From Tersicoccus mangrovi (GTDB lineage Bacteria > Actinomycetota > Actinomycetes > Actinomycetales > Micrococcaceae), in assembly GCF_036881825.1 (NCBI RefSeq), contig NZ_JBAJMW010000006.1, positions 124,001 through 188,000 of the forward strand: a DNA stretch of 64,000 bases. The letters run 5' to 3'. The notes beneath the pieces were generated by a model. It searched no databases, was not told the origin of the DNA, and saw nothing but the letters and a program-made list of their open reading frames with translations. This document shows positions 25,179 to 33,538 of this stretch, piece by piece; the stretch's first letter is position 1; each line of letters starts with the position of its first letter. The translations under genes were made by a program, and so were the position numbers.

Positions 25179-25518
25179 GATCGTCGCCCGGTTCCTGCCT
25201 ACCGGGATGGAGCCCGATCATCCGCACGTCGAGCACTACGCCGTCACGGTCATCGACCACGGCGACGGCACGTACGCCGTCGGGCACGGCAGGAAGCGGC
25301 TCACTCGCAGCGGACGCTGGGCCGACCGGGACCTGCTGCCCGCCGCGGTGTACCTGCGCACCACCCGCGCTGACGCAGAGGAGTCGGCACGCCGCGTCGT
25401 GGAGAAGGTGCGCCCCGGCGGTGGCCTCACCTGGGCCGAAAGCGTGGTGTTCGAGGCGGAGATGCGCGGCGAGGTGTCGTCCCTGGCCGGTGCCGCACAC
25501 ATGACGGGTGGCCGGTGA
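25171..25518 (+). CDS. hypothetical protein, 115 aa
   Basis: GTG start with CAGGAGACC upstream. The pattern H-Y-A-V-T-V-x-D-H-G-D-G-T-Y-A-V suggests a small beta-sandwich. The last codons (A-A-H-M-T-G-G-R) are formed by the type A motif at 25492-25503, which lies inside the gene end. No family recognised. Confidence 0.6.
   Translation: MAEIVARFLPTGMEPDHPHVEHYAVTVIDHGDGTYAVGHGRKRLTRSGRWADRDLLPAAVYLRTTRADAEESARRVVEKVRPGGGLTWAESVVFEAEMRGEVSSLAGAAHMTGGR
25492..25503 (+). promoter_or_regulatory. type A promoter-like motif
   Basis: Exact GCCGCACACATG inside the last codons of the upstream gene, 59 bases (first base) before the ATG at 25551. Confidence 0.6.
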
Positions 25519-25550
25519 GCACCGGACGCCCGATCAGGAGGAGACCGACG

Positions 25551-26021
25551 ATGAGCGAATTGCGCGAGGCACTGGACCGGATGCTGCGCCCGGGCCGGGT
25601 GGACACCCGAGCCCTGGCTGAGGTGCTGGCTGACGTCGCCGCTGGCTACGGGAACGACACCGGTCTGGCCCGGCGCCGGGCCGTGCTCGAGGACGGGGTG
25701 GGCGCCGTGGAGCGGTACTGCCACCGCCGCGCGGTCCGCGCGGGCCTGCGCCTGGGCTTCGCGGAGGCCCGCGACTGGTCCGGGGTGAGCGCGGACATCA
25801 TGTTCGCCACGGTCAACCTGGTGCTCGCCCCCTTGGACGCCCGGCAGGACTTGCTGCGCATCCAGTCGCTGCAGGAGAAGATCCTCACCCGTGCCGCGGT
25901 CCGGGTCGTCGACGACGAGTTCGCCGGGATCCTGCAGGCCGTGGTCGAGACCGCGATCCTCGGAGTGGTCGTCGCCGACGCCGCCCCCGCCGTGACCGCC
26001 CCGGCACGGGTGGCCGCCTGA
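25551..26021 (+). CDS. hypothetical helical protein, 156 aa
   Basis: ATG preceded by AGGAGGAGACC, a strong ribosome site; an in-frame GTG at 25515 is the alternative. Ala/Val/Leu/Arg-rich helical protein with no recognised domain. Its stop overlaps the next start (TGATG). Confidence 0.65.
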   Translation: MSELREALDRMLRPGRVDTRALAEVLADVAAGYGNDTGLARRRAVLEDGVGAVERYCHRRAVRAGLRLGFAEARDWSGVSADIMFATVNLVLAPLDARQDLLRIQSLQEKILTRAAVRVVDDEFAGILQAVVETAILGVVVADAAPAVTAPARVAA

Positions 26022-26224
26022 TGTCTCGGTCGAGGAAGCGGACCGGCGACCTGTCGGTGCTGGACTGCATCAGCTGTTCGAGCGGTATCGCCGACGAGTC
26101 CGGTGCCCACACCGTGTGCGCCCTGTGCGCCCTGGCCGCCGAGGAGCAGGCCCCCGCCACGGTCACCGTCCTGCCCGCCACCCTGATCAGCCCCGTCGAG
26201 GCGGTGCAGGGGTGGGCGGCGTGA
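26021..26224 (+). CDS. small zinc-ribbon-like protein, 67 aa
   Basis: It contains C-I-S-C and C-A-L-C 16 residues apart (about 16-36), enough for one zinc ribbon. Start and stop overlap both neighbours, so it is translated as part of a chain. Confidence 0.6.
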   Translation: MSRSRKRTGDLSVLDCISCSSGIADESGAHTVCALCALAAEEQAPATVTVLPATLISPVEAVQGWAA

Positions 26225-27528
26225 GCCCGGCGGTCGTCCGCCAGCCCGCGGGGATCCCCGAGGGTGGACGCTTCGCCGAGGTCCCGCACACCGAGCCCGA
26301 TGTGCAACTGGCCGCCGAGCGGCGCCCGCGGCCGGAGGACCCCTGGTGGGTGATCTCCGAGATCAGTCACCACCTGGCCCCGCCGATCGGGTGGCTGCGC
26401 CTGGCCCGGAGCGACGGGAAGCCGACGAAGCCGTGTCTGAAGGCGCTGCGCGCCCGTACCGGCATCGCCGCGGACGCGATCGCCGGGGACGCCGACCCCG
26501 GGGTTCGGGACTGGGTGCAGCGACTGCTGCGCGCCGAGTTCGAGCCCTACGCCCGGAAGCTCGCTGACCCGAACAGTGCCGCCTACCTCGATAGCACCGT
26601 CAAGCCGATGGACGAGATGTGCGCCCGGCTGGGGGAGAAGATCGGGGCGTTCTTCGCCGCGGGCTGCCCCATGGTCGCCGCCGGCGGCCACCGACTGCAG
26701 GGGACGCATGAGTACCGCAGCGTGCTCGACGTCGAGGGTCGGGTCGTGCACCAGGTCCGCTCCCGCGCTGACAGTCGCCCCGAGGACGCACCCGACGGCA
26801 CCGCCGCGATCATCACCTACGCCGACCGGTCCGTCACCGAGACGCACTACCGGGACGGGCGCCTGCACGACGGCACCGGGGACACCCCGACGAGGGTCAC
26901 CCGCGTGCCCGGCGTCATGACCACGACCACCCGGGGCGTGCGGCACCCCCGGTGGGGCTGGATCGTCGACCAGGACTCCCCGGACGGTCAGCCCGCCTGG
27001 GTGCGCCGGTACGACGACGGCGAGGTCGAGACCACCCACTACACCGCCGACCATCGGCAGGACCCCCGGCCGGGTGTGCCTGCCCGGGTCGTCGCCTACC
27101 CGGACGGCCGCCGGACCACCATGCACTACCCGTTCGGTGCCGCCTCCGACCTGCCCGACGGGACGGCCTGCGAAGCAGAGTACGCCCCGGACGGCCGGCT
27201 GACCCGGCAGGTCCGTCGGTACGACAACTGGGCCTGGGACGGTGACGACGGATCGCCGGCCCTCGTCGAACGAGACGAGTCGTGGAGGACGACACGGGAG
27301 AAGCGCATGTACTTCGGCTCGCCGCTGGACGGTGCAGACGGCACGCCCGCCGAGCGCATCCTGCACGACAACGGCGAGGTGTCCGGAGTGCAGTCCTCCC
27401 GGCATGTGCCGCACGGCGGCACCCGGCCGCGGCTCTACCCGGCCGGCCGGTCCTGGCACGAACGCACCACCCGCGCCGAGGAGTGGCCGAACGCCCGCAC
27501 CGAGCCGGTCGAGAGGCTCGAGCCGTGA
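26221..27528 (+). CDS. N-terminally tagged protein with D-G-Y-type repeats (tag family member 5)
   Basis: 435 residues, GTG start overlapping the upstream stop. Tag in 1-31 (P-A-G-I-P-E-G-G-R-F ... P-H-T-E-P-D-V-Q-L). Then a helical domain (about 40-170), then repeats of about 40 residues with D-G-x-x-x-x-x-x-Y and R-x-Y-D/P-D-G, resembling MORN or RHS/YD-type beta repeats. No toxin domain is visible. Stop overlaps the next gene. Confidence 0.72.
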   Translation: MSPAVVRQPAGIPEGGRFAEVPHTEPDVQLAAERRPRPEDPWWVISEISHHLAPPIGWLRLARSDGKPTKPCLKALRARTGIAADAIAGDADPGVRDWVQRLLRAEFEPYARKLADPNSAAYLDSTVKPMDEMCARLGEKIGAFFAAGCPMVAAGGHRLQGTHEYRSVLDVEGRVVHQVRSRADSRPEDAPDGTAAIITYADRSVTETHYRDGRLHDGTGDTPTRVTRVPGVMTTTTRGVRHPRWGWIVDQDSPDGQPAWVRRYDDGEVETTHYTADHRQDPRPGVPARVVAYPDGRRTTMHYPFGAASDLPDGTACEAEYAPDGRLTRQVRRYDNWAWDGDDGSPALVERDESWRTTREKRMYFGSPLDGADGTPAERILHDNGEVSGVQSSRHVPHGGTRPRLYPAGRSWHERTTRAEEWPNARTEPVERLEP

Positions 27529-28043
27529 TCGCCGTCTACCTGGACGTCGACGGGGTGCTCAGCCCACTCCCCGCGTTCCTGGTGCCCCCCGAGTCCGCGT
27601 GGAAGGGCCGGTGGGACCGGGAGGACATCGCTGGGTTCCGTGACGTCGCCTTCCACCCGGCCATGATCGGCGCCCTGAACCAGGCGGTGACCCGGCCCGG
27701 GGTGGCACCGCGGTGGCTCACCTCATGGGAGGAGCACGCCCCGGGCGGATTCGCCCCCGCCACGGGCCTGGCCGGCCGTACCTGGCCGGTGCTCGACGGG
27801 GTGATCGGGGACGCCCCGGGGGACTGGTGGAAGCTGCGCGCCATCCGCGCGGACGTGGCGGCCACCGCCCCGGATGCCGTGGTGTGGGCCGACGACGAAC
27901 TCGCCCGGCAGGAGGAGTCGACCCGGTGGCTGGCGTCCCTGGACATCCCGACCCTCGCACTGTCCCCGAACGAGGCGCTGGGCCTGACCCCGGTGCATGT
28001 TGCCCAACTGGCCGCCTTCATCGACGAGAACACGGACCGCTAG
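27525..28043 (+). CDS. HAD-like hydrolase domain protein
   Basis: 172 residues, GTG start overlapping the upstream stop. Motif I Y-L-D-V-D-G-V-L-S at the N-terminus (nucleophile Asp and acid Asp), a Thr/Ser motif II in L-T-S-W, and a W-A-D-D-E motif IV near 125. This fits the short HAD proteins found in actinobacteria. Substrate unknown. Converges with the lipoprotein gene, with a 4-base overlap. Confidence 0.75.
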   Translation: MIAVYLDVDGVLSPLPAFLVPPESAWKGRWDREDIAGFRDVAFHPAMIGALNQAVTRPGVAPRWLTSWEEHAPGGFAPATGLAGRTWPVLDGVIGDAPGDWWKLRAIRADVAATAPDAVVWADDELARQEESTRWLASLDIPTLALSPNEALGLTPVHVAQLAAFIDENTDR

Positions 28044-29899
28044 TCACCCACCCGGTACATCGGCCGAGAGTCGTAGTAGTTCCTGGCCTGTTGGTGGTTT
28101 GGGATGGTGACGAGCCTGGGTTGGGATGGGTCGTGCAGCGCGGTGTAGTCGGGCTCGCAGCGCGGCCAGTACTTCGGGCCAACGACCGCCTTCGTGCAAT
28201 CCCAGGCGACGCCCGCTGGGAAATACCGCAGCGCGTGTTGCGCATACATCGGGCAAGCATCGTCAGGGTACGGGCCAAGACACATCGTGTAGTCAGTTGC
28301 CCCGGGGACGTCGGCACCGAAGAAGCCGTCGTGGTTGCCGGCGAGGATGTGACTCTCGATCACCCGCGCGTCCGGGATCGCCTTCTTCCACTCTGCGGCG
28401 ACGAAGCAGTCGAAAGGGCCAAGTGGCCGACTCTGCGGGCGCCCGAGTTGGTCGGCCGCAGCGACCGGGGTACCCCGCGTGCACCACTTGCCGTTGAGTT
28501 CGGCCGGCAACCCCGGGATGATGGACACCGCGGCCGGCGGCCGGATGACGATCTGGTACCCGTTCATTATGGTGGCCGTGTCGATCGCCGCCTTGATGCC
28601 GTTGATGGCCGTCTCGATGCCTCCTGCGATCCAGGCGAAAGTACTGGCGATCACGACGGCAACGACGTCCAACAGAACGCCTTTCGCAAGCTTCTTGAAC
28701 ACCTTCCCGGTGCAGGGCATCACCGTCTTGATCGCGGTCGTAAGGTAGTCGGCAGCGGCCACGGCGCTGGTGACCTGGGCGGTCGACATCGACTGGAGCC
28801 CTCCTGCGCAGTCGAGGGCGTCCATGCCTTCGGAGATCTTGACGAGGTCGACCTTGCCCACCTTGGACCACGCCATGGCGGCCGTCTGGACACCAAACCA
28901 GAGTGCGGTGGCGAGGTAGGCCGGAGGTGATGGGTCGACCTTGACCCCGACAGTGCTGGCTGAGGCACCGAGCCGGTATTCGGCGGTCTCTCCGGGTCCG
29001 AGGATGTCCACTGCGTTGCCGGGCTTGGACGGGCTGGTCGTGATCTTGCCAATTAGCTTCTGGAACCCGTCGCCGATGTTCTCACCTCGCCGGGTCATGG
29101 TGAGTCCAGGGGTCCGCTCGAGGCTCACGCCGTAGCTTCTCGAGTTGTTCACCTTCAGAACCGTGCTGCCGTCCGGGCTCTTCCCCACGCACCACTTCAC
29201 CCGGTCCCCGCTTCCACTGGTGACCTTCAGGCCGCTCGCCATCGCCTCGGACTCCCGGTCGCACTTGGGGTCACCGCCGGCGGTCGCGGACAGCATCTTC
29301 TGGGCGTGGTCCTTGGCCCACCCCATGAGCCAGTCCCAGCCGTCGGTGAACCAGTTGGAGAAGTGGGTGCTGGTGACCACGACGTCGGATCCGTCGACGT
29401 GCGACTGGACGTCGTAGCTGATCGGGTCGCCCGGGTTCTCGTTGAATCCGACCAGCGGTGCTGGCTTCCCCGGCGTCACCGCGTTCCTGAACCGGATCGT
29501 CGCCGGCCCGGTCAGCTGGGCGCCGGCCAGACTGATGTGCCACCCCTTGCGCCCGTCGGGCCCGTCCGCGGGAGCGACCGAAAGGCTCCCTTGTCCGGTA
29601 GCGGCGCCAGCAGGGATAGAAATCTCAGGCGAGCCGTTCGAGGAGCCCAGGACCGTGTCGACTCCGGTCTTCACCTCGGCGGATGGACTCGCCGATGCCG
29701 GCGGAGGATCCGTTCTCGCTTCAGCGGATGGGCTGCTCGATGATGGGGTCGGGCCCGTTCTCGTCTCCGGGCTTGAACTCGTCGACGTGGGGGACGGCGG
29801 ACTGTTCTGGCCGAACAGGCCGCACGAGCTGAGCGTCAGGCACCCGGCCAGCATCGTCGCCACCAGCAGGTTGTGCCGCGCGTTCGAGAAAGCCCGCAT
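28040..29899 (-). CDS. large secreted lipoprotein of unknown function
   Basis: 619 residues with a lipoprotein signal (L-S-S-C at about 26) and a Ser/Pro/Thr linker (about 33-75), then an extracellular region with several Cys. A stretch around 390-450 contains two hydrophobic, Ala/Ile-rich segments. No catalytic motif is recognised. A partial type C element is found upstream at 30033-30041. It may be displayed at the cell surface. Confidence 0.7.
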   Translation of the reverse strand: MRAFSNARHNLLVATMLAGCLTLSSCGLFGQNSPPSPTSTSSSPETRTGPTPSSSSPSAEARTDPPPASASPSAEVKTGVDTVLGSSNGSPEISIPAGAATGQGSLSVAPADGPDGRKGWHISLAGAQLTGPATIRFRNAVTPGKPAPLVGFNENPGDPISYDVQSHVDGSDVVVTSTHFSNWFTDGWDWLMGWAKDHAQKMLSATAGGDPKCDRESEAMASGLKVTSGSGDRVKWCVGKSPDGSTVLKVNNSRSYGVSLERTPGLTMTRRGENIGDGFQKLIGKITTSPSKPGNAVDILGPGETAEYRLGASASTVGVKVDPSPPAYLATALWFGVQTAAMAWSKVGKVDLVKISEGMDALDCAGGLQSMSTAQVTSAVAAADYLTTAIKTVMPCTGKVFKKLAKGVLLDVVAVVIASTFAWIAGGIETAINGIKAAIDTATIMNGYQIVIRPPAAVSIIPGLPAELNGKWCTRGTPVAAADQLGRPQSRPLGPFDCFVAAEWKKAIPDARVIESHILAGNHDGFFGADVPGATDYTMCLGPYPDDACPMYAQHALRYFPAGVAWDCTKAVVGPKYWPRCEPDYTALHDPSQPRLVTIPNHQQARNYYDSRPMYRVGD

Positions 29900-30032
29900 C
29901 GAGGTGCCTCGCTCCACCGACTCCGTGGAGGGAACCTAACGCCGGGGACCGGCCCCCTGGCCAAGGCACTCGGTGTCCCTCGGAAATAGTGCGCTCAGCA
30001 TAGAGTTACGGCGGCCGTACCGGAAGCAGTGA

Positions 30033-30041
30033 ATGCGTAGA
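30033..30041 (-). promoter_or_regulatory. partial type C promoter-like motif
   Basis: TCTACGCAT on the minus strand matches the first nine bases of type C, 134 bases upstream of the lipoprotein start. Weaker than the others. Confidence 0.3.
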
Positions 30042-30085
30042 CCACTGCAGGCCCATGTCAGTGGTGCGCAACAGAGGGCCGGGTT

Positions 30086-30097
30086 GCCGCACACATG
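30086..30097 (+). promoter_or_regulatory. type A promoter-like motif
   Basis: Exact GCCGCACACATG, 59 bases (first base) before the ATG at 30145. Confidence 0.65.
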
Positions 30098-30144
30098 GGT
30101 GGGGACGGGCCGGAGCGACTGGCCTGCGAACGGAAGGACGCCTG

Positions 30145-30309
30145 ATGGCCCTGCAGTACCGCCGACGCCAGAACCTCGGCAACGACACCTGGATCAACTA
30201 CTCCGGCTCCGGAGCGTCGGTCTCGAAGCGGTTCGGCCCGTTTACCATCAATTCGCGCGGGCACGTGCACATCCGGCTCGGCGGCGGGTTCTCCTGGCGG
30301 ATCCTCTGA
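30145..30309 (+). CDS. DUF4236-like small protein, 54 aa
   Basis: Residues 1-54 fit the short DUF4236 pattern: M-A-L-x-Y-R-R-R at the start, W-I-N-Y-S-G-S-G-A-S-V-S and a Gly-rich end. The function of that family is not known. GGAAGGA precedes the ATG. Confidence 0.7.
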   Translation: MALQYRRRQNLGNDTWINYSGSGASVSKRFGPFTINSRGHVHIRLGGGFSWRIL

Positions 30310-30324
30310 TCCGCGGCTCCGCCT

Positions 30325-30654
30325 CTAGTGGGCGGCGGCGTACTGGTCCATCACGGACTGGAAGATCCGGCCCCGCTCGTTGACCGCGATGCCCTGAGCC
30401 TTCGCCCAGTCCCGCACCATCTTGGCGGGTGCGCCGGCGGCATTGGTCGAGCTCACCCGGCTGCGGCTGGAGGTGCGGCGCCCGGTCTTGCGGGCTGCCT
30501 TCAGGTACGGGCTGAGCGCGTCGGTGAACGCCGCGGCATTCGCTTCGCTCAGGTCGATCTCGTAACGCGCGCCGTCGACGGTGAACGTGATGGTCTTCTC
30601 TGCCGGGGACCCATCGAGGTCGTCAACGATTTCGATCTGCGTGTGCCTGGACAT
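30325..30654 (-). CDS. lsr2: Lsr2-family nucleoid-associated protein / xenogeneic silencer
   Basis: 109 residues. N-terminal dimerisation domain with V-D-D-L-D-G-S-P-A-E-x-T-I-T-F and Y-E-I-D-L-S-E-x-N-A; C-terminal DNA-binding domain R-D-W-A-K-A-Q-G-I-x-V-N-E-R-G-R-I with the AT-hook-like R94-G-R96. Lsr2 binds AT-rich DNA and silences foreign genes in Actinobacteria. A plasmid copy could help the element pass unnoticed by host regulation (inference). The AT-rich block at 23396-23510 is a possible target. Confidence 0.93.
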   Translation of the reverse strand: MSRHTQIEIVDDLDGSPAEKTITFTVDGARYEIDLSEANAAAFTDALSPYLKAARKTGRRTSSRSRVSSTNAAGAPAKMVRDWAKAQGIAVNERGRIFQSVMDQYAAAH

Positions 30655-30737
30655 GCTCCGAACCTATCGAGCCGGGCGCATTCTTCGCGCCCTTCTTCCT
30701 AGGCGTGTCCGCGATTCCCGGCAATGACGTCGAGCAG

Positions 30738-30881
30738 CTATCTCTGCGCGCGCAGGTCTTGCAGTTCCCAACCGTCGGGGATCTGTTCGATCAGCCGATC
30801 GCGGGCCTCCTCGTAGGTGTCCGCCTCAACCACGAGCTCCTGCGTTTCCCTTGACCGCACCCGGCCCACGACCTTGATCAC
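30738..30881 (-). CDS. small hypothetical protein, 47 aa
   Basis: GTG start; a compact beta-beta-alpha-like sequence (V-x-V-V-G-R-V ... L-V-V-E-A-D-T-Y-E-E-A) ending in a W-E-L motif. Ten bases after the 57-residue gene upstream; probably one transcript. Confidence 0.55.
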   Translation of the reverse strand: MIKVVGRVRSRETQELVVEADTYEEARDRLIEQIPDGWELQDLRAQR

Positions 30882-30891
30882 GGGACCGAGC

Positions 30892-31065
30892 CTACGGGCT
30901 GGGCGATGAACGGCGGACGGACGTGCCCAACAGGGCCGCCACCTCGCGCAGCACCCGGGGGTCGGAGATCCGCTCCGGAATGCCCTGGGCGGCGCAGGTG
31001 GAGCGGACCCAGTTCGCGACCGCGGCTTCGGACGTCTCGGTGTTCCCCGTGCTCGGCTTCGTCAT
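30892..31065 (-). CDS. small hypothetical protein, 57 aa
   Basis: ATG start; helical with a short L-R-E-V-A-A-L-L-G-T-S segment. It diverges from the tagged gene at 31152. Function unknown. Confidence 0.5.
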   Translation of the reverse strand: MTKPSTGNTETSEAAVANWVRSTCAAQGIPERISDPRVLREVAALLGTSVRRSSPSP

Positions 31066-31102
31066 GGCCAGCCAGCCTACGGGCTGCGCATCTCGGGTTC
31101 TC

Positions 31103-31113
31103 GCCGTACACAG
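31103..31113 (+). promoter_or_regulatory. type B promoter-like motif
   Basis: Exact GCCGTACACAG, first base 49 bases before the ATG at 31152; it drives the run of tagged genes to 35157. Confidence 0.68.
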
Positions 31114-31151
31114 TCCGGATAGCAGCCCGTCCGACGTCCAGGAGCACCCCG

Positions 31152-31937
31152 ATGAGCAACACGATCCAGCCGCACAAGCCCGCCGGCGTGCCCGGCGCCG
31201 GCCAGTTCGACACCATGCCGCACACCGAGTCCGCCGTCAGCCTCGCCGCGACGGCCGAGCCGCGCCGCCCGGAGCTGGAGGGCTGGCCGGAGTCCCTGCC
31301 CGAGCCGGAGGTCGACTTCGACGTCCAGGAGGATGGCAGCGTCAACACGACGGTCAAGGTCGGCGACGGCGAGATCTGGGTGTACCGGGGTGGCTATGAC
31401 CTCACCGCGAACCTCGATCTGGCCCCCAAGACCGAGGACGCCGCGCTCGACTGGGCCACCACGAAGCACCGCATGATCCAGCAGGTCATCAGCCAGGAGA
31501 TGAGGGCGGCCGCCGACCGGGTCAGCGCCCGGGTTCTCGCCCAGGTCACCGGCAAGACCACCGTCATGACCGACGAGCAGCTGGAGAGCCACGCGATCGC
31601 ACTCGACCAGGCCCGCAACGCCGCCGAGGAGCAATCGCAGCTCGCGCACGCCAGCCTCGGTGCCCGGGCGATCCTGGCCGACTACCCGACGGCGGCCTAC
31701 GTGGAGTTGGACTCGGACGAGTTCAGCAACGGGACCTTCTACACCGAGGCGCACATCCGTGACACCGACGGCAACCAGCTGGGCTACCTCGACAACGAGA
31801 CCCCGGCGATGGGGGAGCACCTCAGCAACCTGCCCGTCGACCGTGACGCCTTCTGGACGACCTTCGGCGGCAGCCACGAGGGACAGATGGACCGCCTCGA
31901 CCTGCGGGCGGCAGCGGCCTGGAACCCCGGAGCGTGA
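31152..31937 (+). CDS. N-terminally tagged protein, GWPxxLP-domain paralogue 1 (tag member 6)
   Basis: 261 residues. Tag 1-31 (P-A-G-V-P-G-A-G-Q-F ... P-H-T-E-S-A-V-S-L), then the block G-W-P-E-S-L-P-E-P-E, a helical middle with W-A-T-T-K-H-R, and a shared C-terminus L-D-L-R-A-A-A-A-W-N-P-G-A. It aligns along its length with the next gene, a tandem duplication. No known domain. Confidence 0.78.
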   Translation: MSNTIQPHKPAGVPGAGQFDTMPHTESAVSLAATAEPRRPELEGWPESLPEPEVDFDVQEDGSVNTTVKVGDGEIWVYRGGYDLTANLDLAPKTEDAALDWATTKHRMIQQVISQEMRAAADRVSARVLAQVTGKTTVMTDEQLESHAIALDQARNAAEEQSQLAHASLGARAILADYPTAAYVELDSDEFSNGTFYTEAHIRDTDGNQLGYLDNETPAMGEHLSNLPVDRDAFWTTFGGSHEGQMDRLDLRAAAAWNPGA

Positions 31938-31942
31938 CCACC

Positions 31943-32767
31943 ATGGGCACCCACACCCAGCCGCACAGACCCGCCGGCGTGCCCGGCGCCGGCCAATTCG
32001 ACACGGTGCCGCACTCCGAGGCTGATGTCAGCCTCACCCCGACGGTCGTGCCGCGGCGCGCGGAACTCGACGGGTGGCCCGAGTCTTTGCCGGAGCCGGA
32101 GCTGAGCCTCGACGCCGGCAGCGGACCGCGGGCCGCGATGGAGGTGCGGTTCGGGAGTTCGGCGTTCGAGGTGTGGGAGCCGTCCGGTTCCGACGACCCG
32201 GGCACCGACGCGGGCAACGACTTTGAGGACGGCGCGTTCGGGGTCGACTACACGGATCTGCAGGCTGCCGTCGCCTGGGCGCGCGGGAAGCACCGCCAGT
32301 TGCAGTGCGACCTGCAGACGGAGCTGAGCAAGACGGCCGAACTCGCGGCCCCTCGCCTGCTGGCCAAGCTCACCGGCAAGGCCCCGGCCATGGATGACGA
32401 CGACGTGCTCCTGCACGCCGCCGACCTTGAGCGGGCCGCCGACCGGATGCGCGAGGAGGCCGAGCTGAGCGACCTCAGCTACGTCGCCCGCACCATCCTG
32501 ACCGAACACCCGACCGCAGCCACCGCCGTGTTCACCCCGGTGTTGGGGACTCGCCGGCACCCTCACAGCCAGGCCGAGATCCGCGACACCGACGGGAACC
32601 ACCTGGCCGTCGCCGGCGACGACGGAGCCATCCCGCTCTATTACCTCTCGAGCTTTCGCCACGACCCGACCGCCGCTCAGCCGTACTGGTACCGCTTCGG
32701 TTCCCGCGCCGCCGACGGCGACCACCTCGACCTGAAGACCGCCGCCACCTGGAACCCCGGAGCGTGA
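31943..32767 (+). CDS. N-terminally tagged protein, GWPxxLP-domain paralogue 2 (tag member 7)
   Basis: 274 residues. Same tag, G-W-P-E-S-L-P-E-P-E block and C-terminus (L-D-L-K-T-A-A-T-W-N-P-G-A) as the gene upstream. The ATG at 31943 has CGGAGCG upstream; a GTG at 31934 overlaps the previous stop. Likely co-translated. Function unknown. Confidence 0.78.
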   Translation: MGTHTQPHRPAGVPGAGQFDTVPHSEADVSLTPTVVPRRAELDGWPESLPEPELSLDAGSGPRAAMEVRFGSSAFEVWEPSGSDDPGTDAGNDFEDGAFGVDYTDLQAAVAWARGKHRQLQCDLQTELSKTAELAAPRLLAKLTGKAPAMDDDDVLLHAADLERAADRMREEAELSDLSYVARTILTEHPTAATAVFTPVLGTRRHPHSQAEIRDTDGNHLAVAGDDGAIPLYYLSSFRHDPTAAQPYWYRFGSRAADGDHLDLKTAATWNPGA

Positions 32768-32772
32768 CCACC

Positions 32773-33519
32773 ATGAGCACCCATACCCAGCCGCACAAGC
32801 CTCGCGGCGTGCCCGGCGCCGGCCAGTTCGACACCATGCCGCACACCGAATCCGGCGTCAGCCTGACCGCCAGCTCGGTGCCCACGAGTGCGGAATCCGC
32901 CCGCCGTGTGCTCGCCGACGCCGGGATTGCTGGGCCTATCGACGGGCTGACCGTGCGGCGGCAGGGGCTTGAGGTGGGCCGCATCGAACAGGGCGGTCAC
33001 GCCTTCGGGCTGGCCGTGTCCCCGCAGGGTGTGGACGTGTGGTCCGAGGACATCGGGCCGGACGCCGACCCGGAGCATGATACGGACACCGCCTCGTGGG
33101 TGCCGATCGACGCGACGACTGACACCGCGACCGCGATCCGGAAGGCGCTGGCCGCCTCCACTGCCACGGCCGCCCGCGTCAAGGGCTGGGTGCAGGCCGG
33201 TCCGATCCGAAGCGGCACCTTGACCCGGTGGTCCCTGCCCGAACGCACCGCTACTGGGGACGCGCGCCTGGACATGCGGGCCCTGGACGCCCGGCACCTG
33301 GACGTCTCCTACGAGCTGACCGTGCCCGCCGACGGGGGACCGCTGCGCCTGGTCGACGACGAACTGCGGGTCCTGGACCAGGACGAGACCGACCGGATCA
33401 TCGCTGCCGCCACCTGGCCGTACGGGGAGGCCGAGCTGCGCGCCCAGGCCCTGGCCGCCGCCAACGCCATCACCCCCGCCCTTGCCGACCCCGCTGCTGA
33501 TCGCCCGGTCGCGGCCTGA
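32773..33519 (+). CDS. N-terminally tagged orphan protein (tag member 8)
   Basis: 248 residues. The first 30 residues are nearly identical to those of the two genes before it, at DNA level too, but the rest is unrelated (helical ends, beta middle, no G-W-P block). This is the clearest case of one tag on different bodies. The start is analogous to that at 31943. Confidence 0.78.
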   Translation: MSTHTQPHKPRGVPGAGQFDTMPHTESGVSLTASSVPTSAESARRVLADAGIAGPIDGLTVRRQGLEVGRIEQGGHAFGLAVSPQGVDVWSEDIGPDADPEHDTDTASWVPIDATTDTATAIRKALAASTATAARVKGWVQAGPIRSGTLTRWSLPERTATGDARLDMRALDARHLDVSYELTVPADGGPLRLVDDELRVLDQDETDRIIAAATWPYGEAELRAQALAAANAITPALADPAADRPVAA

Positions 33520-33538
33520 ACCACCGAGGATGGAGACC

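Noticed and set aside
30890..31087. AGCCTACGGGCTG repeated at 30890 and 31075 as terminators
   Set aside because: The stems are only four bases and one copy overlaps a stop codon; too weak to call.
31210..32845. CCGCACAC-like matches to motif A inside tagged genes
   Set aside because: They arise from the codons for Pro-His-Thr-Glu in the tag (CCG CAC ACC GAG) and are inside coding sequence, not upstream of a gene.
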